Of a stretch of 64,000 nt of DNA, positions 10,139-18,185 are shown piece by piece. The stretch is from Streptomyces sp. V1I1 (lineage in GTDB: Bacteria; Actinomycetota; Actinomycetes; Streptomycetales; Streptomycetaceae). Position 1 is the first letter of the stretch; every line of letters starts with the position of its first letter. The notes under the pieces were generated by a model, which was not told where the DNA came from, ran no database searches, and saw only the letters and a program-made list of their open reading frames with translations. The DNA lies in NCBI RefSeq assembly GCF_030817355.1, contig NZ_JAUSZH010000001.1, forward strand, positions 4,956,001-5,020,000. The letters run 5' to 3'. The translations under genes and the position numbers were made by a program.

Positions 10139-10657
10139 ATGTACGACAGGGCACCCGCACCCGGCGGCCTCGTGCTGGTCGAGGCCCTGGTGAACACGCT
10201 GAACATCGAGAACGGCGCCGACATGCTCGACACCGCCGACGGCCGCGCCGCCTTCGGTCTCGCCGAGCGCGACGTCCCCGCCGCCCGGGAGCTCCGCGAG
10301 GCCCTGCGCGGCGCCTGCCTCGCGCACGCCGGGCACCGATCACCGGGCCGCTCGCCCGCCGCGCTCGACCGGCTCCTGGCCGGGGCCCCGCTGTACGTCA
10401 CCGTCGCCGAGGACGGCGCCGCGGCACTGCGCCCCGCGACTCCGGACGGCCCGCTCGTCTCCCGTATCGCGGAGGCCATCGCCGCCGCGGCCGCCGACGG
10501 GACATGGGCGCGCCTCAAGGCGTGCGAGGCCGAGGACTGCCACTGGGCGTACTACGACCGCAGCCCGGCCGGCCGCAGCCGCTGGTGCTCGATGGCGGTG
10601 TGCGGCGCGCGCGCCAAGATGCGCACGTACCGCGCCCGCCGCACGGCGACAGGCTGA
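10139..10657 (+). CDS. CGNR zinc-finger (ABATE-domain) protein
   Basis: 172 residues. The N-terminal part resembles the ABATE stress-response domain (LVEALVNTLNIENGADMLDTADG). The C-terminus is a treble-clef CGNR zinc finger with four cysteines: two in KACEAEDCHWAYYDRS and two in RSRWCSMAVCGARAKM. The usual CGNR tetrad reads CGAR here. Such proteins are presumed DNA-binding regulators. The start is probably leaderless. Its position opposite the VOC gene and next to an operator-like palindrome suggests local or self regulation, which is inference. Confidence 0.85.
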   Translation: MYDRAPAPGGLVLVEALVNTLNIENGADMLDTADGRAAFGLAERDVPAARELREALRGACLAHAGHRSPGRSPAALDRLLAGAPLYVTVAEDGAAALRPATPDGPLVSRIAEAIAAAAADGTWARLKACEAEDCHWAYYDRSPAGRSRWCSMAVCGARAKMRTYRARRTATG

Positions 10658-10670
10658 CGGATCCTCAGGC

Positions 10671-10772
10671 CGACCGCCGCGCCGCGAACGGCGAAGGCCC
10701 ATGCCGACCGTCGCGCCGCGAGCGGCGAAAGCTCAGGCGCGCAGCCGCGCCGCGAGCGGCGGAAGCTCAGGC
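10671..10772. repeat. Three tandem 34-bp hairpin repeats at a convergent gene end
   Basis: Imperfect 34-bp units lie at 10671-10704, 10705-10738 and 10739-10772. Each contains a CGCCGC/GCGGCG-type stem with a tiny GA or AA loop. The last unit overlaps the stop of the UDP-glucose dehydrogenase gene. The three stacked hairpins may act as a terminator or transcript stabiliser between the convergent genes. Confidence 0.65.
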
Positions 10773-12104
10773 CCGCGGCCGCCCCATCGCCCGGTACGTC
10801 CAGCCCGCCTCGCGCCACTTCCCGCCGTCCAGCGCGTTCCTGCCGTCCAGCACGATCCGGCTCGTCACGACCTCGCCCAGCGCCGCCGGGTCCAGCTCGC
10901 GGAACTCGCGCCACTCCGTCAGGTGCAGCACCACATCCGCGCTCCGCACCGCCTCCAGCGCCGAGTCCGCGTACCCGAGCGTCGGGAACAGCCGCCGTGC
11001 GTTCTCCATGCCCTTGGGGTCGTACACCGTGACCTGGCCGCCCTGCAGATGGATCTGGCCCGCCACATTCAGCGCCGGTGAATCCCGTACGTCGTCCGAG
11101 TCCGGCTTGAACGTCGCGCCCAGCACGGCCACCCGCTTCCCCAGGAAGGAGTCGCCGCCCACCGCGTCCCGCGCCAGCTCCACCATGTGCCCGCGCCGCC
11201 GCATATTGATCGAGTCGACCTCGCGCAGGAACGTCAGCGCCTGGTCCACGCCCAGCTCACCGGCCCGCGCCATGAACGCCCGGATGTCCTTCGGCAGGCA
11301 GCCCCCCCCGAAGCCGACGCCCGCCCGCAGGAACTTCTTCCCGATGCGCTCGTCGTGCCCGATCGCCTCCGCCAGCTTCACCACATCGCCGTCCGCGGCC
11401 TCGCAGATCTCCGCCATGGCGTTGATGAACGAGATCTTGGTCGCCAGGAAGGAATTCGCCGCGGTCTTCACCAGCTCCGCCGTCGGGTAGTCCGTCACCA
11501 CGAACGGCGACCCCTCCTCGACCGGCGTCGCGTACACCTCGCGCAGCAGCTTCTCGGCCCGCTCGCTGGTGACGCCCACCACGACCCGGTCCGGGTGCAG
11601 CGTGTCCTGCACGGCGAAGCCCTCCCGCAGGAACTCCGGGTTCCAGGCCAGCTCCACGTCCCCCGGCGCCTTCTCGGCGAGAAGGTCGGCCAGCCGCTGC
11701 GCCGACCCCACCGGGACGGTCGACTTGCCGACGACGAGCGCGGTCCGCGTCAGTACCGGCGCCAGCGACTCGAAGGCGGAGTCGACGTACGACATGTCAC
11801 AGGCGTACTCCCCGTGCTTCTGCGGGGTGTTCACGCAGACAAAATGAACGTCGCCGAACTCCCCGATCTCCTCCCAGGAGGTCGTGAAGCGCAGCCGCCC
11901 GCTCGATCCCTCTATCCCCGCGACATGCCTGGCGAGCAGCTCCTCCAGCCCCGGCTCGTACATAGGGACCTTGCCCGCCGAAAGCATCTCGATCTTCTCG
12001 GGCACGATGTCGAGTCCGAGCACTTCGAAGCCCAGCTCCGCCATGGCCGCGGCGTGCGTGGCGCCGAGATATCCGGTGCCGATCACGGTGATCTTGAGGG
12101 CCAT
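10767..12104 (-). CDS. UDP-glucose 6-dehydrogenase family protein
   Basis: NAD-dependent four-electron oxidation of UDP-glucose to UDP-glucuronate, or a close nucleotide-sugar homologue. The 445-residue protein has an N-terminal Rossmann motif GTGYLG (9-14), then FVCVNTPQKHGEYACDM. The catalytic cysteine is near residue 269 in GVGFGGGCLPKD, followed by the C-terminal UDP-binding domain (GATFKPDSDDVRDSPAL). ATG at 12104 has GGAG upstream. It is divergent from the acyl-CoA dehydrogenase. With the glycosyltransferase and LCP genes nearby it probably supplies uronic acid units for envelope polymers. The exact sugar nucleotide is not provable from sequence. Confidence 0.9.
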   Translation of the reverse strand: MALKITVIGTGYLGATHAAAMAELGFEVLGLDIVPEKIEMLSAGKVPMYEPGLEELLARHVAGIEGSSGRLRFTTSWEEIGEFGDVHFVCVNTPQKHGEYACDMSYVDSAFESLAPVLTRTALVVGKSTVPVGSAQRLADLLAEKAPGDVELAWNPEFLREGFAVQDTLHPDRVVVGVTSERAEKLLREVYATPVEEGSPFVVTDYPTAELVKTAANSFLATKISFINAMAEICEAADGDVVKLAEAIGHDERIGKKFLRAGVGFGGGCLPKDIRAFMARAGELGVDQALTFLREVDSINMRRRGHMVELARDAVGGDSFLGKRVAVLGATFKPDSDDVRDSPALNVAGQIHLQGGQVTVYDPKGMENARRLFPTLGYADSALEAVRSADVVLHLTEWREFRELDPAALGEVVTSRIVLDGRNALDGGKWREAGWTYRAMGRPRA

Positions 12105-12281
12105 GCGGTGCTCCAGGGAAGTGCGGGCTCGGAATGCGTGCCCGAGCATAGCCGTGCCCCCTCGGGGCACGTTTCCCCCTGTCAGACCGCTGTCGCCAAG
12201 GTCACGTATGCCTAGCTGCGGCCAGCCCTCTAAAATTCGGTTACTTAACGGTAGTTAGCGTTCCTTGGGGAGTGAGAGACC

Positions 12282-13448
12282 TTGGCCGGATCGACCGGTA
12301 ACTCGGCATTTGACCTGTACCGCCCGTCCGAAGAGCACGACATGCTCCGTGACGCCATCCGCTCGCTCGCCGAGGCAAAGATCGCTCCGTTCGCCGCCGA
12401 GGTCGACGAGGAGGCCCGCTTCCCGCAGGAGGCCCTCGACGCCCTGGTCTCCGCCGACCTGCACGCGGTCCACGTCCCGGAGTCCTACGGCGGCGCGGGC
12501 GCCGACGCGCTGGCCACCGTCATCGTCATCGAAGAGGTCGCGCGCGTCTGCGCCTCCTCCTCCCTGATCCCGGCCGTGAACAAGCTCGGCTCGCTCCCGG
12601 TGATCCTCTCCGGCTCCGAGGACCTCAAGAAGAAGTACCTGGGCCCGCTCGCCAATGGCGACGGGATGTTCTCGTACTGCCTCTCCGAGCCGGACGCCGG
12701 CTCCGACGCGGCCGGTATGAAGACCAAGGCCGTGCGCGACGGCGACCACTACATACTCAACGGCGTGAAGCGCTGGATCACCAACGCCGGCGTCTCCGAG
12801 TACTACACGGTGATGGCCGTCACCGACCCGACCAAGCGCTCCAAGGGCATCAGCGCCTTCGTTGTCGAGAAGTCCGACGAGGGCGTCTCCTTCGGCGCCC
12901 CGGAGAAGAAGCTCGGCATCAAGGGCTCCCCGACCCGGGAGGTCTACCTCGACAACGTCCGCATCCCCGCCGACCGCATGATCGGCGAGGAGGGCACCGG
13001 CTTCGCGACCGCCATGAAGACCCTGGACCACACCCGCATCACGATCGCGGCCCAGGCCCTCGGCATCGCGCAGGGCGCTCTCGACTACGCCAAGGGCTAC
13101 GTCCAGGAGCGCAAGCAGTTCGGCAAGCCGATCGCCGACTTCCAGGGCATCCAGTTCATGCTCGCCGACATGGCGATGAAGCTGGAGGCCGCCCGCCAGC
13201 TCACCTACGCCGCGGCTGCCAAGTCCGAGCGGGTCGACAGCGACCTCACCTTCTTCGGCGCGGCCGCCAAGTGCTACGCCTCGGACGCCGCCATGGAGAT
13301 CACCACGGACGCGGTCCAGCTGCTCGGCGGCTACGGCTACACCCGTGACTACCCCGTCGAGCGCATGATGCGCGACGCCAAGATCACGCAGATTTATGAA
13401 GGCACGAATCAGGTTCAGCGGATCGTCATGGCCCGCAACCTGCCGTAA
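12282..13448 (+). CDS. acdH: Acyl-CoA dehydrogenase (AcdH-like, short/branched-chain)
   Basis: FAD-dependent alpha,beta-oxidation of short or branched acyl-CoA in valine/isoleucine and fatty acid catabolism. The 388-residue protein shows the family signatures YCLSEPDAGSDAAGMKT and KRWITNAG. The C-terminal segment QIYEGTNQVQRIVMARNL carries the glutamate expected as catalytic base in this subgroup. Its start (TTG) follows GGGGAG by nine bases and gives the N-terminus I recall for Streptomyces AcdH. The gene symbol rests on that resemblance. The equivalent position in mycobacteria is, from memory, held by fadE25. Upstream, TAAC-GGTA-GTTA (12246-12257) could be a small operator. Confidence 0.88.
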   Translation: MAGSTGNSAFDLYRPSEEHDMLRDAIRSLAEAKIAPFAAEVDEEARFPQEALDALVSADLHAVHVPESYGGAGADALATVIVIEEVARVCASSSLIPAVNKLGSLPVILSGSEDLKKKYLGPLANGDGMFSYCLSEPDAGSDAAGMKTKAVRDGDHYILNGVKRWITNAGVSEYYTVMAVTDPTKRSKGISAFVVEKSDEGVSFGAPEKKLGIKGSPTREVYLDNVRIPADRMIGEEGTGFATAMKTLDHTRITIAAQALGIAQGALDYAKGYVQERKQFGKPIADFQGIQFMLADMAMKLEAARQLTYAAAAKSERVDSDLTFFGAAAKCYASDAAMEITTDAVQLLGGYGYTRDYPVERMMRDAKITQIYEGTNQVQRIVMARNLP

Positions 13449-13472
13449 GCCGGCATACGAAATTCGGCATAC

Positions 13473-13513
13473 GAAGGGGGCCCGCACCGGACGTTTCCGG
13501 TGCGGGCCCCTTC
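13473..13513. terminator. Bidirectional terminator
   Basis: A near-perfect inverted repeat (13473-13491 and 13496-13513, one bulged G, 4-nt loop) separates the acyl-CoA dehydrogenase and the first LCP gene. A direct repeat of CGGCATACGAA precedes it. Confidence 0.85.
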
Positions 13514-13524
13514 GCGTCGTCGCG

Positions 13525-14796
13525 TCAGCGGTCCGAGGTGACCGTGACCTTCTCGTCGTTCTTCAACTGCTGCACCAGCTGCTTCACCTTCGCCTTGTCC
13601 CAGACCAGGTTCCCGCCCCTGCTGCCCGAGATCGGCATGTTCATGGACTTGCCCTCGCCGCCCGTGACGCCCTTCATCGCGAAGAACATCTTGCCCAGCG
13701 ACCACAGGGACATGTCCTTGTCGACGATCAGGGTGTCCAGGCCCGCGCCCATCGTCGGGTAGAGCTTGAACGGGTTGAGCATCGTGCCCGGCGTCGCCGT
13801 CTGGCTCGCCAGAGCCGCAAGGAACTTCTGCTGGTTCTTCGTACGGTCCAGGTCGCTGCCCGCGAAGGCGTACCGCGTCCGCACGAACGCCAGCGACTGC
13901 TCGCCGTTCAGCGTCTGCTTGCCCGCCTGGAAGTCCGCGCCCGACTTCTTGTCCTTGAAGGCCTTCGGGATGTCGATCTCCACGCCGCCGATCGCGTCGA
14001 CGATGTTCGCGAAACCCGCGAAGCCGATCTCGACGTAATGATCGATGCGCAGGCCCGTGTTGTGCTCGACGGTGCGGACCAGCAGCTCCGGGCCGTCCTC
14101 CGCGTACGCCGCGTTCAGCTTCACCCGCCGGCCCTCGGCCGGGAAGGCCTTGCCGGACTCCGAGCCCTTGAAGGACGGTATCTCCACGTCCGAGTCGCGC
14201 GGCAGTGAGATCAGCGTCGGGCCGTTCGAGCCCTCGTGCAGGATCATCATCGAGTCGGTCCGCTTGCCCTCGGCCGAGCCCGTGTGGAGCTTCTTCTTGT
14301 CGTCGGCCGACATGCCCTCGCGGCTGTCGGAGCCCACGATCAGATAGTTCGTGCCTTCGCCCTCGCCCGGGCGCTCGATGACCTTGGAGAGGTCGACCTC
14401 GCGCTTGAGCTTGGAGTCGGCCCAGAAGTACGTGCCGATGGAGACGGCGAGCAGTACGACGACCAGGGTCAGCGAGCCGACCTTGAGGCGGCGCCGCCAG
14501 TTGGGGGCGGGGCGGCCGTCATAGGGCCGGCCGTCGTGCGGCGGACCGCCGTTGCCGCCACCGGGGCCGCCGTAGACCTGGCCCGTGTTGTAGCCGCTGT
14601 CGTAGCCCTGCTGGTCATAGCCTTCGTCGTACCCTCGCGACTGCGGCGGGACCCCGCCGCGCGGGGGTGCGGCCGGGCGCTGCACATGGCGCATCACTCG
14701 CGCGCCCTCGGGTTGAGCGCCGCCGCTGCCGCGGCCGTAGCCGGCTGCGTTGTTGTTGCCGCGGTCGTCGGACCATCCATCGGGCCAGTCATTCAT
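13525..14796 (-). CDS. LytR-CpsA-Psr (LCP) family cell-wall ligase 1
   Basis: LCP enzymes transfer polyprenyl-pyrophosphate-linked glycopolymers onto peptidoglycan outside the membrane. This 423-residue protein has a cytoplasmic N-terminal tail rich in Gly/Tyr/Gln (GYDEGYDQQGYDSGYN) and one transmembrane helix (about 107-127). The LCP domain shows YLIVGSDSR, RTDSMMILH, LISLPRDSDV and KLNAAYAEDGPELLVRTVEHNTGLRIDHYVEI. It lacks the LytR_C domain seen in its neighbours. The ATG has no clear ribosome site; CACACT lies seven bases upstream, so it may be leaderless. It is divergent from the thioesterase. Confidence 0.9.
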   Translation of the reverse strand: MNDWPDGWSDDRGNNNAAGYGRGSGGAQPEGARVMRHVQRPAAPPRGGVPPQSRGYDEGYDQQGYDSGYNTGQVYGGPGGGNGGPPHDGRPYDGRPAPNWRRRLKVGSLTLVVVLLAVSIGTYFWADSKLKREVDLSKVIERPGEGEGTNYLIVGSDSREGMSADDKKKLHTGSAEGKRTDSMMILHEGSNGPTLISLPRDSDVEIPSFKGSESGKAFPAEGRRVKLNAAYAEDGPELLVRTVEHNTGLRIDHYVEIGFAGFANIVDAIGGVEIDIPKAFKDKKSGADFQAGKQTLNGEQSLAFVRTRYAFAGSDLDRTKNQQKFLAALASQTATPGTMLNPFKLYPTMGAGLDTLIVDKDMSLWSLGKMFFAMKGVTGGEGKSMNMPISGSRGGNLVWDKAKVKQLVQQLKNDEKVTVTSDR

Positions 14797-14903
14797 GCGG
14801 ACCAGTGTGCAGGGCGGGCCCCCGCCGCCCACAAGGCGGGTGGGGGAATAGGGGCAGGGCTGTTGCGAAGCTGATGCAATGCGACCGCCGCAGAGCCCCC
14901 GCA

Positions 14904-14916
14904 TATGGTGGAGGGC
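14904..14916 (+). promoter_or_regulatory. Probable leaderless promoter of the thioesterase gene
   Basis: TATGGT (14904-14909) ends seven bases before ATG 14917. The GGAGGG between them sits only one base from the ATG, so the -10/start geometry fits leaderless expression better than a ribosome site. Confidence 0.45.
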
Positions 14917-15465
14917 ATGACAGACCAGGCCCAGCACCCGGAGGCAGATATTCCGGGCAAGCCCACCGCGGCGTCCCGAACCACCCTCAGCCACATCATG
15001 ACCGGCAGTGACACCAATCTCCTCGGCACGGTGCACGGTGGCGTGATCATGAAGCTGGTGGACGACGCGGCGGGCGCGGTCGCGGGCCGCCACTCCGGCG
15101 GTCCCGCGGTCACCGCCTCCATGGACGAGATGGTCTTCCTGGTGCCGGTCAGGGTCGGCGATCTGGTGCATGTGAAGGCCCAGGTGAACTGGACGGGCCG
15201 GTCCTCGATGGAGGTCGGCGTACGGGTCCTGGCCGAGCGCTGGAACGAGTCGACGCCGGCGACCCAGGTCGGCAGCGCCTACCTCGTCTTCGCCGCCGTC
15301 GACGGGGACGGCAAGCCCCGAGCCGTACCGCCGGTCATCCCCGAGACCGAGCGGGATCAGCGGCGCTACCAGGAGGCGCAGATCCGGCGTACGCACCGGC
15401 TCGCCCGGCGCCGCGCGATCAAGGAGCTCCGGGACAAGCGCGCGGCGGAGGGCCTGGAGGACTAG
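14917..15465 (+). CDS. Hotdog-fold acyl-CoA thioesterase (YciA-like)
   Basis: 182 residues. The hotdog domain (about 20-135) carries TNLLGTVHGGVIMKLVDDAAGAVAGRH, typical of YciA/ACOT-type acyl-CoA hydrolases, with the catalytic aspartate expected in that helix. It continues with MDEMVFLVPVRVGDLV. A basic C-terminal extension rich in Arg, Lys and Glu (residues about 145-182) follows and may form a helix. It should cleave acyl-CoA to free acid and CoA; the chain length is unknown. Two ATGs are possible (14905 or 14917). The second is preferred because of the promoter spacing. Confidence 0.85.
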   Translation: MTDQAQHPEADIPGKPTAASRTTLSHIMTGSDTNLLGTVHGGVIMKLVDDAAGAVAGRHSGGPAVTASMDEMVFLVPVRVGDLVHVKAQVNWTGRSSMEVGVRVLAERWNESTPATQVGSAYLVFAAVDGDGKPRAVPPVIPETERDQRRYQEAQIRRTHRLARRRAIKELRDKRAAEGLED

Positions 15466-15511
15466 GGGGCTGTACGGGGGCGAGGCGGCGGGTCCGGGGG
15501 CGGAGCTCCAG

Positions 15512-16975
15512 CTATGGGCAGACCACCTGGTCGCCGGTGACCGCGCCGAACTCGCCCGGAGGCGGCTCCTCCGCCCGCACCCGCGTCACTCCCTTGTAGT
15601 CCGTCCCGGCCGTCACCTTCATTGTCCGTCCCTGCCCCTTCACCGCCCGCAGCTCGCACCCCGGCAGCGCCGCCGCCAGCGACCTCGCCGAGCGGTCCCA
15701 GCGCGGGTCGTACGTCACATAGCTGCGGCGCACCTCGCTGCCGCCGAGGTTCAGCGGAGCGCGGGTCGTGTTGAAGCCGGTGGCGCGCAGCGCATCGTCG
15801 ACCGTTCTGCCCAGGCCGTCGGTGAGCGTCCCGTTGTAGACCTGCACCCGGATCTGCCGCGGCGACACATCAACCGCCGCCGCCTGCGGCCTTTTCGGGC
15901 GGTGCGGCGCGAGCGGCTTGTCCTCGCGCAGCGTCTGGAACAGCTTCCTCGACTTCGCCTCGTCCCACTTCACCGTCGCGCCGATGCCCTTGACGTGGTC
16001 GCTGGAGTCGCGGAGCGGCACGGAGGTGAACTCCGACGAGGCCGCGGTGAAGCCACGCATCGCCTTGCCCAGGGCGAGCATTTCCTCGGCGCCGAAGCCT
16101 TTGTCGGCCCGTACGGAGCTGAGCATCGTCGAGGAGACCTCGCGGAGCTTCACCGGGTTCAGCAGCGCACCGCTGTCGGCCGCCTGGTGGATGAGGGCTG
16201 CGAGAAAGCGCTGCTGGCGCTGCATCCGGCCGAGGTCGGCCGCCCCGTCGATATGGCGTGAGCGCACGTACTGCAGTGCCTGCCCGCCGTTCAGCTTGTG
16301 GGTGCCGGCGGCGAGATTCAGACCTGTGTACGTGTCCTTCATCCGCCGGGTCGTGCAGATCTCCACCCCGCCCAGCGTGTCCACCGTCTTCATGAAGCTG
16401 GTGAAGTCGACCTCCAGATAGTGGTCGATCTTCACCTTGGTCAGCTGCTCGACAGTCCGCACGGTCAGGCTCGGCCCACCCTTCGAATACGCCGCGTTGA
16501 GCTTCAACGCGTGCTTCGAGTGGCGCTTGCCGGTGGTCGCGTCGGTGTGCTCCGGGATCACGGCGTAACTGTCCCGCGGCAGGCTCACCACGCTGGCGCG
16601 TTCCCGGTCCCCCGAGATGTGCACCAGCATGATCGTGTCGGTGCAGCGGCAGGGCGCGCCGCCGAGCCGGTATTTGCGCTTCTCCTTCTTCGTGATCTTG
16701 TCGCGGCCGTCGGTGCCGACGACCAGGAGGTTCATGCCTTCGCCCGCGTCGGGCCGGTTCTTCATGTCCTTGAACGGGTCCACCCGGACGATGCCGGTGT
16801 CCACGCTGGTCACCACCGCATGCCCGATGCCGCCCGCCGCCAGCACCAGGACCGAGAGCGTGGTCGCCACTCGCATGCCCCAGCGCGGCCGCTCGACCGG
16901 CCGTCTGGTCCTGTTCCGGTCGTTTTGCCGGGGACGGCCGGAGGGGGACGGCCGGGAGCGGGGCGGCGTGGGCAA
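15512..16975 (-). CDS. LCP family protein 2 with LytR_C domain
   Basis: 487 residues. The frame stays open far upstream, but the TTG at 16975 is chosen because GGAGG lies eight bases before it. That start gives a short Arg-rich cytoplasmic tail, a single membrane helix (VATTLSVLVLAAGGIGHAVV) and the LCP domain. Core motifs are LLVVGTDGRD, CTDTIMLVHISGDRERASVVSLPRDSYAVI and KLNAAYSKGGPSLTVRTVEQLTKVKIDHYLEV. A C-terminal LytR_C module (VQVYNGTLTDGLGRTVDDALRATGF) follows. It is divergent from the GT2 glycosyltransferase, suggesting joint work on one envelope polymer. Confidence 0.88.
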   Translation of the reverse strand: MPTPPRSRPSPSGRPRQNDRNRTRRPVERPRWGMRVATTLSVLVLAAGGIGHAVVTSVDTGIVRVDPFKDMKNRPDAGEGMNLLVVGTDGRDKITKKEKRKYRLGGAPCRCTDTIMLVHISGDRERASVVSLPRDSYAVIPEHTDATTGKRHSKHALKLNAAYSKGGPSLTVRTVEQLTKVKIDHYLEVDFTSFMKTVDTLGGVEICTTRRMKDTYTGLNLAAGTHKLNGGQALQYVRSRHIDGAADLGRMQRQQRFLAALIHQAADSGALLNPVKLREVSSTMLSSVRADKGFGAEEMLALGKAMRGFTAASSEFTSVPLRDSSDHVKGIGATVKWDEAKSRKLFQTLREDKPLAPHRPKRPQAAAVDVSPRQIRVQVYNGTLTDGLGRTVDDALRATGFNTTRAPLNLGGSEVRRSYVTYDPRWDRSARSLAAALPGCELRAVKGQGRTMKVTAGTDYKGVTRVRAEEPPPGEFGAVTGDQVVCP

Positions 16976-17084
16976 GGGGGGAAACCTCCGCGGGCGACAG
17001 GGGGATCCCGCACACCGTAGGGCCGTACGATCTGCGCCGACCTGCAGCGACCGGTCGCCGCGCGTTCGTGTCCCCCATTCGCGG

Positions 17085-17098
17085 TAACGTGTCGGGCG
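17085..17098 (+). promoter_or_regulatory. Probable leaderless promoter of the GT2 gene
   Basis: TAACGT (17085-17090) ends eight bases before the ATG at 17099, and no ribosome site is present. Confidence 0.4.
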
Positions 17099-18115
17099 AT
17101 GAACGCCACGCCCCCTGTCTCCGTGATCATGCCGGTCCTCAATGAGGAGCGGCATCTGCGCAACTCCGTCCGTCACATCCTCGAGCAGGAGTACGACGGC
17201 GAGATGGAAGTGGTGATCGCGCTCGGACCGTCCACGGACCGTACCGACGAGATCGCCGCCGAGCTCGTACGGGAAGACCCTCGCGTCCACACCGTCCCGA
17301 ACCCCACCGGCCGCACCCCGGCAGCGCTGAACGCCGCCATCAAGGCCTCCCGCCACCCGATCGTGGTGCGGGTCGACGGCCACGGCATGCTGTCGGCGAA
17401 CTACATCGCCACCGCGGTCCGGCTGCTCGAGGAGACCGGCGCGCAGAACGTCGGCGGCATCATGCACGCCGAGGGCGAGAACGACTGGGAGCACGCCGTC
17501 GCCGCCGCCATGACCTCGAAGGTCGGCGTCGGGAACGCCGCCTTCCACACCGGCGGCACTGCGGGCCCGGCCGAAACCGTGTATCTGGGTGTCTTCCGGC
17601 GCGAGGCGCTGGAGCAGCAGGGCGGCTACAACGAGGAGTTCATCCGCGCCCAGGACTGGGAGCTGAACTTCCGCATCCGCGAGGCGGGCGGCCTGGTCTG
17701 GTTCTCGCCCGAACTCAGGGTGCAGTACCGGCCGCGGCCGAGCGTGCGGGCGCTGGCGAAGCAGTACAAGGACTACGGCCGCTGGCGCCATGTCGTCGCC
17801 CGCTTCCACGAGGGCTCCATCAACCTGCGCTACCTCGCCCCGCCGACCGCGGTCTGCGCGATGGCGGCGGGCCTCGTGGTGGGCGCGGCTCTCACCTCCT
17901 GGGGTTTCATCGTCCCGGGCGGCTATCTGGCCGCGATAGTCGCGGGCTCCCTCCCGGCGGGCAAGGGCCTGCCGCTCAAGGCGCGCCTGCAGATCCCCGT
18001 GGCGCTGGCCACCATGCACATGTCGTGGGGGTACGGCTTCCTCACCAGCCCGCGCGCACTGGCGAAGAAGGTCATAGCGAGCCGCCGCCCGGCAGTGAAG
18101 GCCGAGGCCGCCTGA
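17099..18115 (+). CDS. GT2-family glycosyltransferase
   Basis: 338 residues. The N-terminal GT-A fold has SVIMPVLNEERHLRNSV, the nucleotide-binding/DxD-like VRVDGHGML, and the acceptor-side motif AQDWELNFRIREAG. The C-terminal part has hydrophobic segments (PPTAVCAMAAGLVVGAAL and a second) that anchor it to the membrane. It should transfer a sugar from a nucleotide donor to a lipid carrier or glycan in envelope polysaccharide synthesis. Its setting among five LCP genes supports this. Donor and acceptor are unknown. Confidence 0.88.
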   Translation: MNATPPVSVIMPVLNEERHLRNSVRHILEQEYDGEMEVVIALGPSTDRTDEIAAELVREDPRVHTVPNPTGRTPAALNAAIKASRHPIVVRVDGHGMLSANYIATAVRLLEETGAQNVGGIMHAEGENDWEHAVAAAMTSKVGVGNAAFHTGGTAGPAETVYLGVFRREALEQQGGYNEEFIRAQDWELNFRIREAGGLVWFSPELRVQYRPRPSVRALAKQYKDYGRWRHVVARFHEGSINLRYLAPPTAVCAMAAGLVVGAALTSWGFIVPGGYLAAIVAGSLPAGKGLPLKARLQIPVALATMHMSWGYGFLTSPRALAKKVIASRRPAVKAEAA

Positions 18116-18143
18116 CTCTCGTACGCCTCTGACAGATACGAGA

Positions 18144-18173
18144 GGGCCCCGGGTGCACGCGCACCCGGGGCCC
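18144..18173. terminator. Bidirectional terminator
   Basis: A perfect 13-bp stem (18144-18156 with 18161-18173) and a 4-nt loop lie between the convergent GT2 and LCP 3 genes. Confidence 0.9.
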
Positions 18174-18185
18174 TTCGCGTACGAG

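Noticed and set aside
15512..18019. A much longer LCP 2 protein using the full open frame.
   Set aside because: The extension runs antisense through the GT2 gene. The TTG at 16975 has a proper ribosome site and gives the normal tail-helix-LCP layout.
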